Shown: positions 1-51,840 of the stretch, in pieces
How the letters are laid out: every line of letters starts with the position of its first letter
Numbering within the stretch: the stretch's first letter is position 1
From: Cyanoderma ruficeps
Lineage: Eukaryota; Chordata; Aves; Passeriformes; Timaliidae
NCBI GenBank assembly: GCA_008694505.1
Contig: VZDJ01007747.1
Coordinates: forward strand, 496,001 to 560,000
DNA length: 64,000 bases
Direction of reading: 5' to 3'
Position numbers and translations under genes: made by a program
Notes under the pieces: model-generated
What the model was told of the DNA's origin: nothing
Database searches by the model: none
The model's input: only the letters and a program-made list of their open reading frames with translations

Positions 1-3000
1 GTTCAGGGTCTCAGTTCCTCTTTACAAACAAGGTAATCCCTCAAACACTGCCTACTCAATTTATAACTTTTTTTCTTTTTTTTTATTCTTGTTTCTTTGA
101 ATGCATCTGTACTTTGCATTTTTACATAGAATTAATAAAAACTCATAAAAATAATGAAAACTCATTAACTGTTCTTGTAGAAAAATGGTTTAACACTTGT
201 GAGCTGCACTTCCCAGAAAGGTTCACAGACTACCATTAAAAGATGACAGGCTGACAAATGTTTACTAAAACAAACAAAAAACCCCAACAAACAAAAAAAA
301 CCCCTACATACCTATAATAATCAGCAAACAAAACAAAAAAGACTGTATGCTCCGTATATACTGACCCTGAAACAGACAACACCAGAAAGTCCATTGTCAG
401 AGAACACTCTCCAGTTCTTTATCTCAGTTTGCACAGCTGACTGATGGAATTGTAAAATGCATGAATTCCCTTTTAAACTGCGATGCTTCCTTTGGAGCAA
501 CCAAGCCAAGAAAATTTTCAGCCTGAAACAATGATAGCATCTTATGAGAAAAGGAAGAAAAAGGTTCAAGAGGAGAATGTATGCTGTTACAATATTGTGT
601 GAATGTACGACGTTTTGTTAAAACTGCACGCGGAGATGGAGCAGACATTGAAAATTCCACAGCAATCACAAAATGCATCATAAATTCATACTGCAAAAAA
701 TCCTCTTCAATGTTGGAATTCCTGACATAAATGGTAGTCTCCCTGGGGAGTATACACAGTCACAAAGCTGGGTTTTAGTGGGCAGACCTTCTTTAATTTG
801 TACTGATCACTTTGTAAGCTGCATTTTTGTCTTTATTTGGCTTGTTAAGATAAGTCTGTTTCTTTGGAAAACCCAGTTGTGTCACATTTTTTAAAAATAG
901 TGGCTTACTCCTTTTCTGTCAAAATAAAAGCTCTATGTAGTCCAACATTCTGTCGCAGACTGAAAGAGCGAAGCTCAGGAAGGTCTCAATATGGTCAGAT
1001 TCATTTTTTCACAGGCAGACAGATCTTTCTTCAAATTCACACTGATGAACACCAAACACGTCTTCCAGATTAAAAATCAGAAAGTCAACATGGAAAAGAA
1101 CCTACTTCCTTAGCACTAGCTTCAAGGTCCACAGACACGTAAGATAATAATCAAACCAAAACTGCATAGAGAGGCTGAATTTTCTTTCATTTCTTAAACA
1201 GCTACGTAGGAAAACCTCAAATGAGGAATTATTACATACAGGTCAATTAAAAATTCAGTTATTTATGTCTAAATGAAAACATAAGTTTGCTTGTTTGAAA
1301 CTGTCTAGTGTAGGATTTATCTAGATTGACCAGGATTCTCAGTTCTTTGCCAATTCACGTTCAGCAAGTTTCCAAACTGAAGATAATGCAAACGGTAGAA
1401 TAAGAAAGAAAACACATTGGTCCCCTGTCAAGGGGGTACACTTGCATTAGGACTTGAATGTTTAATTTTTCAAGGACATTACAAATGTGCATGTTTAGGC
1501 AGAATATTCTGCTTTAAATTTGCATTTGAACTTTAATTGTGATTATAGAAAAGACACAATATTCTTTTGAAGTTGTGCTAGCTGCTCTCACCCCACCAGC
1601 GGGGAGGTTAGGGGTGCACAAAAAGCTGTGATGACTGACCCCAACTGATCCAAGGAATATCTCATACCATATGGAAGCATGCTTAGCATAAAAAGCTGGG
1701 GGAAGAAAAAGGAAGGAGGTTTACATTCAGTGATGGTGTTTTCTTCCCAAGAACCCATTATACAGGATGGAGTCCTGCTTTCCTGGGGATGGCTGAACAC
1801 GTGCCTGCCCTTAAGAAGCAGTGAATGAATTCCTTGTTTTCTTTGCTTGTGTGTGTGGCTTTTGCTTTAGCTATTAAACTGTCTTTATCTCAACACACGA
1901 ATTTTCTCACTTTTACCCTTCTGATTCTCTCCCCCATCCAGACATGGGGGGAGTGAGTGAGCAGATGTGTGGGGCTTAGTTGCCAGCTGGGGTTAAACCA
2001 CATATTACAAGATGTGAATTTTTATTGTCAGTGCTTGAATAAGGTTATTCTGGAATTCTCCACCACCAAATCACCATCTTTAAACACACTTTTCTCCAGC
2101 CCATAAAGTATTTGACAAGAAATTCTCACAACATGAATGAATCCCTGAACCAAAGGCTAATATGGAAAAGGAAGGAGTTAGAGTTGCTTTAATAGTTGAT
2201 GAAAATTCACCAATCTCTACATGAGATTGACATTTAGAAGACAACTTCTTTGTACAGTAGGGAAAATGATCAAACTACAATAAGCAAAATAGCCAAGAAT
2301 ACTTAGAAAGAAAAACTTTAAAACTTAAATATTCTTTGCAAATCCATTTCATGGTAGAGCTCAGAAGTGTCCATTTATTTAAAAATACTCACAGCAAATC
2401 AGAAAAACTATGAAGAATCACTGTTATTCTCAGTGTCTCCAACTACCAAGTAAGGAATACACATTTTTTTGTTTTCAGAAAGGAGGAGTATTTTTCCTTG
2501 AAGAAATTAGGAACAAAGGAGTTATAAATAACTGTCTCTAATGAAGAAGTGTCAATAATACTTAGCATTTTGCACTTTACTTATGATGTTGGCTCTGATG
2601 GTATGTTTATTGCTTTGCTGTCAAATAATATGATAGGAAATTTTTGCTCATATAACGACAACACTGTATCTTTCACACAGTTTATATTTAAACTAGGATG
2701 CAGCAATAACACTAAACTTTTTCCCAGTGGAAAGTTAAACATGAACTTGTCTCATAATTGTCTTCATTGTCTGGAAACAACTAAATCAAATCATTAAAAT
2801 ATTGTTTTTCACAGGTCATAGATGAACTATAAACAAGGCAGAACTCCATAACACATGAGCAATCCTGCAAATAACCTTCCACTGACTAATCAACTACAGT
2901 TTTCCATTCTAGAGCAGGCAGCCCATCTGAACCCAATCTTTAGGGGTAAAGGAGTTTCTTCTGCTTCCACTTAAATCTTCGAGAAAGCTGTTGATGAAAT

Positions 3001-6000
3001 CAAATTAATAAAACAAAAGCCCAAATAATTTCTCATTCTCTGAGGAGCATTGTTGAAATCAGAGAAATGTTTTCATGTCAAGAGTAGGTTTGTCCTAAAA
3101 AAAGTCATGTCTTATAATAAATGAAATGTATCGACAATGTTTAGGGAACATTAAGACATGGATACGGGTGTCTCTCATCTGTCTCACTGCAATTGTTGCA
3201 ATAAACTTTACTATCAATCATTACAAAAAATAATTGATTTGGACCACAATTCAGACACAAGTCATCTGGGTGGAAAGCCTGAAGATCTGCAGGTGCTCAG
3301 CAAAATATAAAAACTCAGCTTAGACTGAAAAGGTTTTTTTACATGCACCATAACTGCTATTATGAGATGAAAATAAATGGATATGGCCAAAATATTTTAT
3401 TCTTCTCATATGATGAAATTTACCATGATGAACATAGGACTCCACAGAAAAAACAGCTTTGCTTGCAGAGGTTAAAAGCAAGATTTGGGTACTATTTCCA
3501 GCCCACTAAAGTTTGTACTGAAACTCATATTTTTTCCTCATTTTATACATAGACAGGTATCACTCTTCAAAGCATTGTGTAGATGGATTTTAACATGATG
3601 GTCGGGTGACTACTCTTATACTGGATCCAAGGCTACTTCAGTTTTATGGGATATAAAATCTCTGTACTCTTTGTTTAAAGTTGGAGCCACTAACAGTCTA
3701 AGAATTCCAGATGTGGGTTTAAAGCTGTATTTTCTAGCTTTCAGTGTAGTTGCCTTACCCCTCAACTTCACAATTACATCAAGATGAGGTTTCTAAGGCA
3801 AACAGTTCGGAAATACTGAATAAATGATTCTGGCTCATGAGCATATATAACCTCCATAGTGAAGAAAAAAGTGATTTTAATAAAGACTAAATAATGAAAA
3901 GGGATACAGGTTAAAAAAAATAATTTCACAAGAACAGACACAGCTTGCAGGAGAAACAAAGAAATCCCTTCAATGGACACTTCAAAAACCTAGTAAAAAT
4001 CCAGCTATATTCATAATCAAAAAGTTTTTCATGAATGAAAAAGCTAACTTAAAAGAGGCACTGGTATTCCAGCCCTCAGGCATTCCTCAAGGTAAAAACA
4101 ACACAAATGAGCAGAAACCTCTGCACAGCCACCCTTTAAATCACATGTTTACCTGATACTTGTTTGGCTGCTGTCAAGGAACTCTTATATCCATCAAATC
4201 GGCCATTGAAGGCTTTAAATTTCCCCTTAGGACTCTAGCTTCTCAGCTCCATCTGTAATAAACCAAGCATAGGGGGGAAAAATGGAACCCGAGTCACTCT
4301 TCTCTTTAATAGCATTTAAATCAAGAATTTTGGTAAGCAAGGTTTGAAGACCAATTAAAAAAGACAAACAAAATACTTATTCTGAGCTATCAGTTGTTTT
4401 CATTGCAGCGTTTAATTTGGCCAACTCACTCCAGGCTGAAGTCCCTGGCTTTTCATGGGTGACGGTGAAGGGATTCTGTGTCAGGTTTGAGTAGAATACC
4501 ATCTCTACACCTTTCTTACAAATGTTCTAACAACACAGTAAATCTCATTCCTATAGACATACATGCAAAGTTAGATGAAGATCCAATTTCCATCATCTTT
4601 TTTCCCTATCAATTCTCCCATATTAAGTGAACAATTAGTTTTACCTTTCCCTGTTTTTGGAGATGGTGCCATAGATGAAGTAACAGTTCTTCTGACTCAC
4701 AGGGAAGCAGAGATGAGAGGGTTTTTTCCATGTTCCTACAATCCCTAGCATGATAACTTTAAGGGACATGACTAGAGATAAAAGGAATGCTGAAAGTCAC
4801 ACACACACTTGTTGAAGCTGTAAACATTTACAGGGAAGGGGTATAATACACTGTTAGCATCTTTAAACTGTTGGGAAGGGAAAATAATCTGGACTACACC
4901 ATTAATATTTGTTTAGGATGCTGAAAGTAACTTTTATTCTTTTTCTAGCATGGAAAGACAGTAAGTTTAATGTTTTGAATTACACACTTATGAAACTTTT
5001 TAAAATTAAGGAAATATGAAACGTAAGGCAGGTTCAAATTCAGACGAATAACAGTATTGGTTACACAGATCATATTAGCCTTGTCTATTTCCACAACCAC
5101 TATGCCAGGACAGCCTCTCATTTCCTTCCCCCTCCTGATTTCTACTGCATTATTCTAGATGTAGAAGCTTGATTAGCTCCAAACTGCATCTGAAAAACAA
5201 CCTGGGACCAAGTCTGCATCCTCCATTTTGCATCTCTGATGTACTACTGAGTTGCTAGTGCTCAGATTTCCTATTGAAAGAAAAAATCAGAGAGAAGTCA
5301 CCATCCTCAGGATTTATCTATTTTACATCATAACCTGTAGATCTTTATGTGAACAGTTACCCTGAATATTCATGTTAGTAAAAAAAAGGCATAAAAGAGC
5401 TCACATAGGAAAAAATGAATTCTCAACCATGAGGCCCCTCAGAAAAAGTTTCCATTTTTTCAAATTGCTCATGGGTACTGCAGGAATTATTTTACCTAGG
5501 AGATGCAGAAATTTTGAACCATTTATTTAACCGTAAGGATTAGGGTTTGGTAATCTCCACCTACCTTGTTTATCTTGTAATTTGAAAAGCTGACTCTGTT
5601 TGTATCAGCCATATGGATTAAGAGTGTTACTACTTTCACAGATCACATGCTCAATACATCAGAATGATCCTCTGGAAGAGAATAATCATGTCAAGATTGC
5701 ACAAAGTGTACAGGATAATTGCCATAAAATATCCTGTACAACAGCAGCAGGTAAAGAACCACTTGTACAGTAGATCAATGTAGAGGCGGGAGAACACTTT
5801 TTGACATTTCCGATCTTAACAGAGTAAAACTCCTCTTGACTGTTAAATAACCTTTAGAAAGATTACATGCTTGGAAGTTTGATTTTGTTGCTCTTTGTAA
5901 CAACACACATATACAACTGCTTAGATTCATGATTCCTGTGCTTACCAGTATTTTTCCAGTAAAAAAAAAAAAATTGTTTTAGGAAATGAAGCAGCAAGAA

Positions 6001-8014
6001 CGTAGCTTTTTATTTTTCCAGCTGCAAAGTTAGGTCCTGCTTACATTGATCAAATGTAATCCTATCTAATGTAATCCCGAAGATAGGTCCTATCCTCATA
6101 TGAGATCACACAGTGATCCATGGATCACATTATTTCTGTTGCATGACGTGCTGAGGTCATTGCTCTCCAGTGCCACAGCAGATGTGGGAAGGTGCACGTT
6201 TGGTGCAACAACCCTCATGTCATTAGTCCAGCTGCTGCCTTCTGCAGGACACCCAACTGCTGTCTCAGAAGCACCTCAAATGCCATAGCCCCTTGAATGA
6301 AGTTGAACCTACTGTTGAAACAGAATGTTAGGACTTGTCAACTGATAATGCTATCCTCTGAGAGAAGGCAGGGAAAAGCTAAAGAGAGACACTGGCAAAA
6401 CAGTAAGTTTTGGTATGGTAACCCTTTCTTGCATGCATGACTTCCTTAAATAAGGCAGCTGCAGACAGAAGGAAAAATACAAACTCTACAGTGAAAACTC
6501 ATATAATACAGGAATATATTGTTGTATAGAGCAAGTCCTGCCCACAAATTGGTCAGATGCTCCTGTTCCCAATTAGCATAATGCTGGGAATGCTGTGGCT
6601 TTCAGTTCACAAAAGCCTGCAGCTTTTTTAATAGAGAGCCCTGCAAGAAATGCTTTGCAGAAGCACTATAACAACAACATGGGTTACATCTAGAAAACTA
6701 GATCTGCTTGTTATCACTGTATTAATTTGCTCAAAAGCATTCGTGCTTCTAAATTATTGTTACAGGATGATTCAAATTCACGTTCATTACTCTCATTCAT
6801 CTTCCAGGCTTCATATAGCATTTTAAATACATTAATTTCTGTAGACATGCACCTGTGTTTGCTATTCTGTCAAAATATTATCTTTCATCACAACTAGCAA
6901 AAGAATCAAACCTGACAGCAAAGAGTCCCAACTGCAACTTCCAACAGCAAATCCCATTTTGGAGCTGCCAACTCTAGTTCACCTTTGTGGTCAAACTTGA
7001 AGTTTTGCATCAACAGTTGCACACAGATGAATGGACTCTTTCTTCTGGATTTTGAGCATCCTAAATATTGATAAAATCTAAAAAGTCAAGTTTGAAGAAA
7101 ATCTGTTCAGTGATTCTGAAGAAATAAGCTCAACTCTACTAAAAAAGTCTCAAGTAATTGTTGTGGCTTGCAAATGAACAAGTCTCTTGTTTTTTCCCAA
7201 TTCCACCTTAGCGTCTATCAGAGGAAAGACTTCCACTAAAAGATACTTTCTACATCTCTTCAGAGACAGAGGAAGAAAAGAGTAGATCAATCTCAAAGAA
7301 TTTGTCTTAAATGCTACTGTGAACAAGTAAACAAAGACTGCAAGTAGCATTCATCCCATTACAAAGATCCCCTCATCACAACCTTCCTGGCACCCAAAAA
7401 TATCTAGATGAACATATGCTTCCTCCAGGATCAATATTCTAACAACAATTTTGAACTGGTTCTTCCTATATACACTGTTTAACAAGAAAAAAGTAAGCTT
7501 CTGTGACAAGGATATGAGGTAGTTTCTAGCTAAGAGACGTTATGACTGTTCCACTGATTACCTGCAAATGCACTGATTACCTTGAAAACACACCAAAAGG
7601 TCAGTGTTACTTTACACTTGAAGAAGTGTTTTACTTTTCATTTCTTATGTTTCTTCAGGATTTTTGCAGAATCATTAAAGAACATGTGCTTTGTCTTTAA
7701 AGCAAGCAAAGCTGACTCACAAGATTACTCCTTGGAGACCTTGAAAAATAGACAGAAAATTAGTATCTGAACTAAGCATTTTTACCACAGGAAATGCCAA
7801 AATCTAAGGATTTTCTTTATTTTTTTGTGCAATAATTAAACATGAAATTAAGTTTGGGCTACCATACTTTTAAAAAAGTTGTAGTAGGTTGATTAAGTAT
7901 ATTTGGAATCAAACACTGGTAAGTTACATCAAATTAAATAAAACATACCTTACTGACACCTATGGCAACAAGCATATACAAAAACAATATGTGATTTTGT
8001 TAACCATTCAAATT
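1..8014. other. Downstream flank of PAPSS1, no gene seen
   Basis: AT-rich non-coding DNA. Apart from the LTR at about 1560-2002 I see only short open frames without domain, splice or codon support, short A/T homopolymers, and a perfect 16-bp palindrome GTGATCCATGGATCAC at 6113-6128. If the distal AATAAA at 7816-7821 is used, the last 200 bases belong to the PAPSS1 3'UTR. Confidence 0.7.
1560..2002 (+). mobile_element. ERVL-type LTR (probable solo LTR)
   Basis: The sequence resembles LTRs widespread in bird genomes and usually assigned to ERVL. It has a CATAAAAAG TATA-like box at 1687-1695 followed by a GCTGGGGGAAGAA block, then GAATGAATTCCTTGTTTT, ATTAAA at 1873-1878 with CTGTCTTTATCTCAAC, the CTCTCCCCCATCC stretch, and a CAGCTGGGGTTAAACCACA end. 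No viral gene follows on either side, so it looks like a solo LTR. The 5' boundary is uncertain and may be truncated; I found no convincing target-site duplication. Confidence 0.8.
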
Positions 8015-8687
8015 GAAAACTAGATATTTTCTTTTATTCATTATTTGGCCATCTTTACAGATCCACAGCAGAATGACCGTACAACCCAATAAACTCCAAA
8101 ATTAAACAAAGCAAGCAAAATTTTAATTATGCTACATTTAAAAAAACCCTTCTGCTTTTTGATTACATATAGTCAGAAATAAATTTTAAGTGCTTTTGGA
8201 GATGATAATGATGAGATAAAGATGAAGACACTTTTACAGATGTTTTGAAACATTCTTTACTTTTTTGATTTATAGACAATCTATCCATAGTTAAGGGATT
8301 AACTGTTACATTTTCTTCTACAAACTACTAAAACCAGACACTACCCAGCAGTTTAAATAACATATGAAAAAGCTGCATCTATTTAACAGCTGAAGAACTC
8401 AGGATAGAGGCAGTAAAATATTAAAAAAAAAAAAAGTTAAAAATCCTACTGCAAGAATATTAACTGTAATAAAAGAGAAGACATTAAAACCAGCAGCTAG
8501 TTAGGTGCCAGGACATAATAGAACCCATAAGGGCAGGCAAAGAATGATGCTAAGTTAGGAAGAAAGAGTCTGTTTTCAGAGAACTTCCTGACAGACACCA
8601 CAACAAAGCGACATGAATGGTGACTGTGTGGTCCCCTTCTCGTAAATAAATCAGGCGTCAAAGGTTGCTCTGCAGTTAATAAGAGGC
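8015..8687 (-). other. PAPSS1: Probable PAPSS1 3'UTR with candidate poly(A) signals
   Basis: Downstream of the stop codon, the minus strand shows ATTAAA at 8122-8127 and AATAAA at 8033-8038; another AATAAA lies at 7816-7821. The 8033 signal would give a 3'UTR of roughly 670 nt, similar to what I recall for mammalian PAPSS1. The exact cleavage site cannot be fixed from sequence alone, so the lower boundary is an estimate. Confidence 0.5.
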
Positions 8688-47969
<39,282 letters not shown>

Positions 47970-48129
47970 GGTCGCGGGGGCAGCGAGAAGAGGAGGCAGG
48001 GGAGGAGGACGCGCCTTCCCGACTGATGCTCGGCGCGGATGAAGCCGCTGCCGCCAAGGATCTGTGCCGTCTGCGCACTCCCGCGACTCGGCCAAAGGTG
48101 GTGCAGGGAGGAGCCGCGGCCCGGCGGCC

Positions 48130-48184
48130 GGAGGGAGGGACGGAGGGAGGGAGGAAGGGAAGGAGGGAGGGGGCTGAGGGGAGA
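48130..48184 (+). repeat. Purine-rich GGGA tract (G-quadruplex potential) in the promoter
   Basis: This is a low-complexity run of GGAGGGAGGGA-type units on the plus strand, the template strand for PAPSS1. More than four runs of three or more guanines occur close together, which is enough for quadruplex formation in principle. It sits just upstream of the likely transcription start. Confidence 0.7.
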
Positions 48185-48289
48185 CGGAGAGATGGCAGCT
48201 CCGCCACGCGCCTGCGCCGCGCCGTGACGTGGGCGGGGAACTGTGGCCGCCACTTCCGTCGCCGCCGCCTGTGCTCCTGCCCCGCGGGT

Positions 48290-48352
48290 GTCCGTGTCCC
48301 TGTCCCTATCCCTTGTGCCTGCCGCTGGCCCTGCCTGTGTCCATGTCCCTGC
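48290..48352 (+). repeat. Degenerate GTCCCT minisatellite at the CpG-island edge
   Basis: Imperfect tandem copies of a TGTCCC/GTCCCT-type hexamer are visible (GTGTCCGTGTCCCTGTCCC and variants). They make an open frame appear on both strands but carry no coding signal. They mark the distal border of the promoter island. Confidence 0.6.
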
Positions 48353-48439
48353 CACCCCCCGCGGCCCGGCCCTGCGTCCACGAACGCAGCTGGCTTTATT
48401 CAAAAGGACATAATCCTAAGCTATGACGAAAGGAGATAG

Positions 48440-48680
48440 CCTGAAGCCGTGCCAGGGGCGGTGTAGTTTGGACGTCAGGAGGAATTTCTTCACAGAAAGA
48501 GCGATGAGACACTGGAATGGGCTGCCCAGGGAGCTGATGGAGTCACCGTCCCTGGAGGTGTTTAAGGAAAGCCTGGGTGTGACACTTGGTACCAGGGTTT
48601 GTTTGACAAGGTGGTGTTCGGTGCCAGGCTGGACTCGATGATCCCAGAGGTCTTTTCCAGCCTCACTGATGGTGTGCTTC
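48440..48680 (+). mobile_element. CR1 LINE 3' end, upstream of PAPSS1
   Basis: The segment matches the end of avian CR1: GGAATTTCTTCACAGAAAG, then a GGAATGGGCTGCCCAGGGAG block, the CCTGGAGGTGTTTAAGGAAA block, and GGACTCGATGATCCCAGAGG, finishing at TTTTCCAGCCTCACTGATGG. It is sense on plus and 5' truncated, as most CR1 copies are. It lies about 150 bp beyond the CpG island. It is non-coding in effect. Confidence 0.9.
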
Positions 48681-48941
48681 CCGGCCGCTCTGCACTACGG
48701 CGTTCCTCTCGGCCGGCATAGCGGAGATGTTCTCTCTTGAGTGTGTCCTCCCCACCTTTTCCACGTAATGCACAGAGGAGAGGCTGCTACGCCCCTTTGG
48801 GAAAAGTTTGGGACGGGGAATATGCGAAGTGGCTGTCGCATTATTCCGTGACAAAATAATTCTCCAACAAAGCTCATCCCGCGCTACACTCTAGCAAATG
48901 TCGCTTACTGTGGATTTAGGACCGAAGTTCTTAGGTTCTCA

Positions 48942-49150
48942 TTTCCAGAAAGGAGCTGCTTTAGCAGTTAGGTGCTAATCTTGGTGGAGACGATGCCATG
49001 CTAACAGGAGTGGCATTTACTGTATAAATATAAGTCCATTTACAATAGTTCAAGAAAGGAAGTACTTTAGCACTTAAGTGTTATGGGTGGAAATGGTGCT
49101 GTAATCACAGGAGTTGCATTTACTGTAAAAACATTAGGCTATTCAAAGTC
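48942..49150 (+). repeat. Diverged ~100-bp tandem duplication
   Basis: Two consecutive segments share the same order of blocks: AGAAAGGA(G/A), CTTTAGCA, a GTTAGGTG or CTTAAGTG box, GGTGGA, CAGGAGT(G/T)GCATTTACTGTA, then ATTA/TTTA-rich sequence. The first runs about 48942-49050 and the second about 49050-49150. They clearly descend from one unit but differ by many substitutions. Confidence 0.75.
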
Positions 49151-50439
49151 TGGAGCATGTTTGTTCACTGACAGTTTAAACAGGAAATAAAAAGGCATTG
49201 TGGATCAGTGTTTACTCCTGCTATATCAGAAAGACATCCTTCCGAAGAAAAGGTGTTGGCTTAAAAGCAGATATTAATAATCTGATTAGAGTCCTTATGC
49301 AAAGTAGATAATGTCTCTGAGATCAAGAAAAATAGTTAGAAATGCTCTCAGCCAATTTGAAGGTCTGATGGAATTAATACAAAGTAACTTAAGAAATTCA
49401 AAAACTGCAGTTATGTATTTAGGCTTGATTTGAATGTTATACCACATGTTGCCCTGTAAATAACTGTTCAACAGATGGTCTCTGTCTGATCATGACAAAG
49501 AGCGACAGAGCCAGGGCAAAATCTCCCATGCAGTGCTCTCCCACACATGGAAAGAGAACCAACACACTGCTGTGGAACAGTGACTTGAGAGCTTCCCCCT
49601 CTTGAATATTCAGTTATGTCTAGGGTGTGCTCGGTTAGTGTGCTTTGCACAACATTGTTTTACTTGGCTTAGGAGTAATTCTCAGTGTTATTTGTGGTCA
49701 CGTTATTTTTAAAATTCTACTGTTATTTTATTCTGATTGTATTTGTATAGATTGGTACTGTTCATTCTGCACTCTGACAGACAATATTGGGAAAAGAGTA
49801 GTTTGCAAGGGTAGTAAATTAAATCCAAAAACAAAGGCAGCCCACTTAACTATGCAGCAGTAATTCATCACTGGTCCATTTGGCTCCCCTGTAATACTCA
49901 CACATGGGCTGGGAGCAAAATACTTCAGATTTTTTTAGTGATTTGCATAGGAGTTTAGCCTTGGTTAGCTGTTTGACAGCAAGAAGTCCCATCCCATCAC
50001 AGGATCTTTTCTGCTACATACTTTGTAAAGAAATGTTGCATTCTGATTTGGAGGTTGCAAAAACAAGGCATTGAGCACAGGTGAAGTTTTAGGCAATGGT
50101 ATTTCCAGTTTGAAAAACCACAGGAGAAGAAAATGCAGTTGTATTGATCAGCATGTATGCACAATACAGACTGCAGGTGAGGAGCTGCATGATTCCTTCC
50201 AGAAACTGTTGCAGAAACCCTGATAAATGAACTGTATACAAGTGAAATGTGAAGTATGTCTGCAAATATAGACACTAGTGGTCAGACAAATGACAATCTT
50301 AGAGGTAATAAAAAAACATTTCTGAACTGCAATTCCTAAAACAAATCATCTTTTATGATTGCACTAACATTCTAAAATAATGATACATACATATGCATAT
50401 ATGGTATGGTAAAATATTATAGTAAAGGCACATCTGTGG

Positions 50440-50645
50440 ATGAGTTGTATCACACAGTTGATAAGTCTGGAAGGGAACAGTGGTGGGCTTGTCTGCTCCA
50501 ACCTCCCTGCTCAAACAGGGAGCACATGGCACAGGATTCCATTTAGATGGTTCTTGAGTATCTCCAGTGAAGGAGACCCCACAAGCTCCCTGGACAATCT
50601 GTTCAACGTTCACCTGCACAGTAAACAAGTTCTTCCTTATAGAAC
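50440..50645 (-). mobile_element. CR1 LINE fragment, older copy
   Basis: Reverse-complement CR1 3' region: CTGGAAGGGAACAG, TGCTCCAACCTCCCTGCTCA, GGATTCCATTTAGATGGTTC, GTTCAACGTTCACCTGCACA. It is interrupted at about 50645, where a second, better conserved CR1 terminus begins. Confidence 0.75.
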
Positions 50646-51120
50646 CAGAATCATAGAATGGTTTGGGTTGGAAGGGATCTTAAAGATCATCAACTTCCAA
50701 GCCCCCTGCCGTGGGCAAGGACACCTTTTCAGGGAACAAGTTGCTCACATGCAAGTGGAACTTCTGTGCATCAGTTCCTGTCTGTTGCCTCGTGTCCTAT
50801 TGCTTGACACTGAGAAGAGCCTGGATCCATCATCTTGGCACCCTTCCTCCAGATTCTTACGGACACTGATGAAGACCTCTCTGAGTCTTCTCAAGGCTGA
50901 GCAGGCTCAGCTCCCTCAGCCTTTCCTCTTCATAAAAGAGATGCTCCAGACCTTTGACCAACTTAATAGCTCTCCACTGGACCTGCTCCAGGAGCTCCAT
51001 GTCCCTCTTGTGCTGAGGAGCCCAGAACTGGACACAGCACTCCAGATGTGCCTCACCAGGGCTGAATAGAGGGAGAGGATCACAGCTCTCGACTTGATGG
51101 CAATCATCTTCCTAATGCAA
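50646..51120 (-). mobile_element. CR1 LINE 3' end, younger copy joined to an older one
   Basis: The block starts GAATCATAGAATGGTTTGGG and continues AAGATCATCAACTTCCAAGC, CCATGTCCCTCTTGTGCTGA and CACTCCAGATGTGCCTCACC, the reverse complement of an avian CR1 3' terminus and RT C-terminal region. It creates a 209-codon antisense open frame (50440-51069, plus) that is not a gene. Confidence 0.9.
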
Positions 51121-51419
51121 TATATCCAACAATAACCAACTTTTTACATATTTTACAGAGGCTAATGTCACAACTATAGGTCACATTTCATAAGCTCTTG
51201 TCAAAGCTGTTTCAGTGGAAATGTAACAACAATGTAATTTATAGTGCTGCCCACACATTTTGCTGCTTTAACATGTTAACCTCCTCAAAGTATTAGAAGA
51301 GGGAGGTGAGAAGAGGTTTCTTTAAACATAGGAAGCAAATATATGTTCATTTATACAAAGATTTGTGTAAGGGTTTTGGCTTCTTTTCTTCTCTGCTGAG
51401 GTTAAGATGAATAATACTC

Positions 51420-51840
51420 AGGAAACACCAAGTTTGAGTTCAGACTTGGAATGTTTATTATATCTTATCTTTTTACACAAGCCATGAGCTTAACTAGCAA
51501 GCTAGGGAAATGAGGTAAAATGGAGTGCTTCTAACTTGTACTAAGGCTATTTAAGAGACAATTACCTAATAACAAGGCGACACCTATATTATTTATGTTT
51601 TTACCCAATAATGACCACCCAAGGCCCACAATGCAGACCTTTTTCACCCAGTTACAGAAAACCACCTAAACCTATGAAGAAGGTGGAAGGAGAGGGTGAA
51701 GAAGAAGGACGTAGACAACACCTAAAATCCTCCATCTTGACTCATATGTATTACTATACACTAAAACCCCAAACTCTTAAGTTTCTAGGATTCCAACAGA
51801 TTTGGGGAATGAATTCTTTGCCTATGTGTTCTCTGTAAGG
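51420..51840 (-). mobile_element. Possible LTR in minus orientation
   Basis: On the minus strand there is an AATAAA (51454-51459) with a TTAAATAG TATA-like box roughly 90 bp upstream, and blocks such as CCTCCATCTTGACTCA and AAGGCCCACAATGCAGACC (plus-strand spelling) that recall avian ERV LTRs. Terminal TG/CA ends and target duplications could not be fixed, so this is tentative. Confidence 0.35.

Noticed and set aside
1588..1800. 70-codon minus-strand open frame
   Set aside because: It is antisense within an ERVL-type LTR, which is non-coding.
50440..51069. 209-codon plus-strand open frame
   Set aside because: It lies antisense across two CR1 fragments; it is repeat-derived and not a gene.
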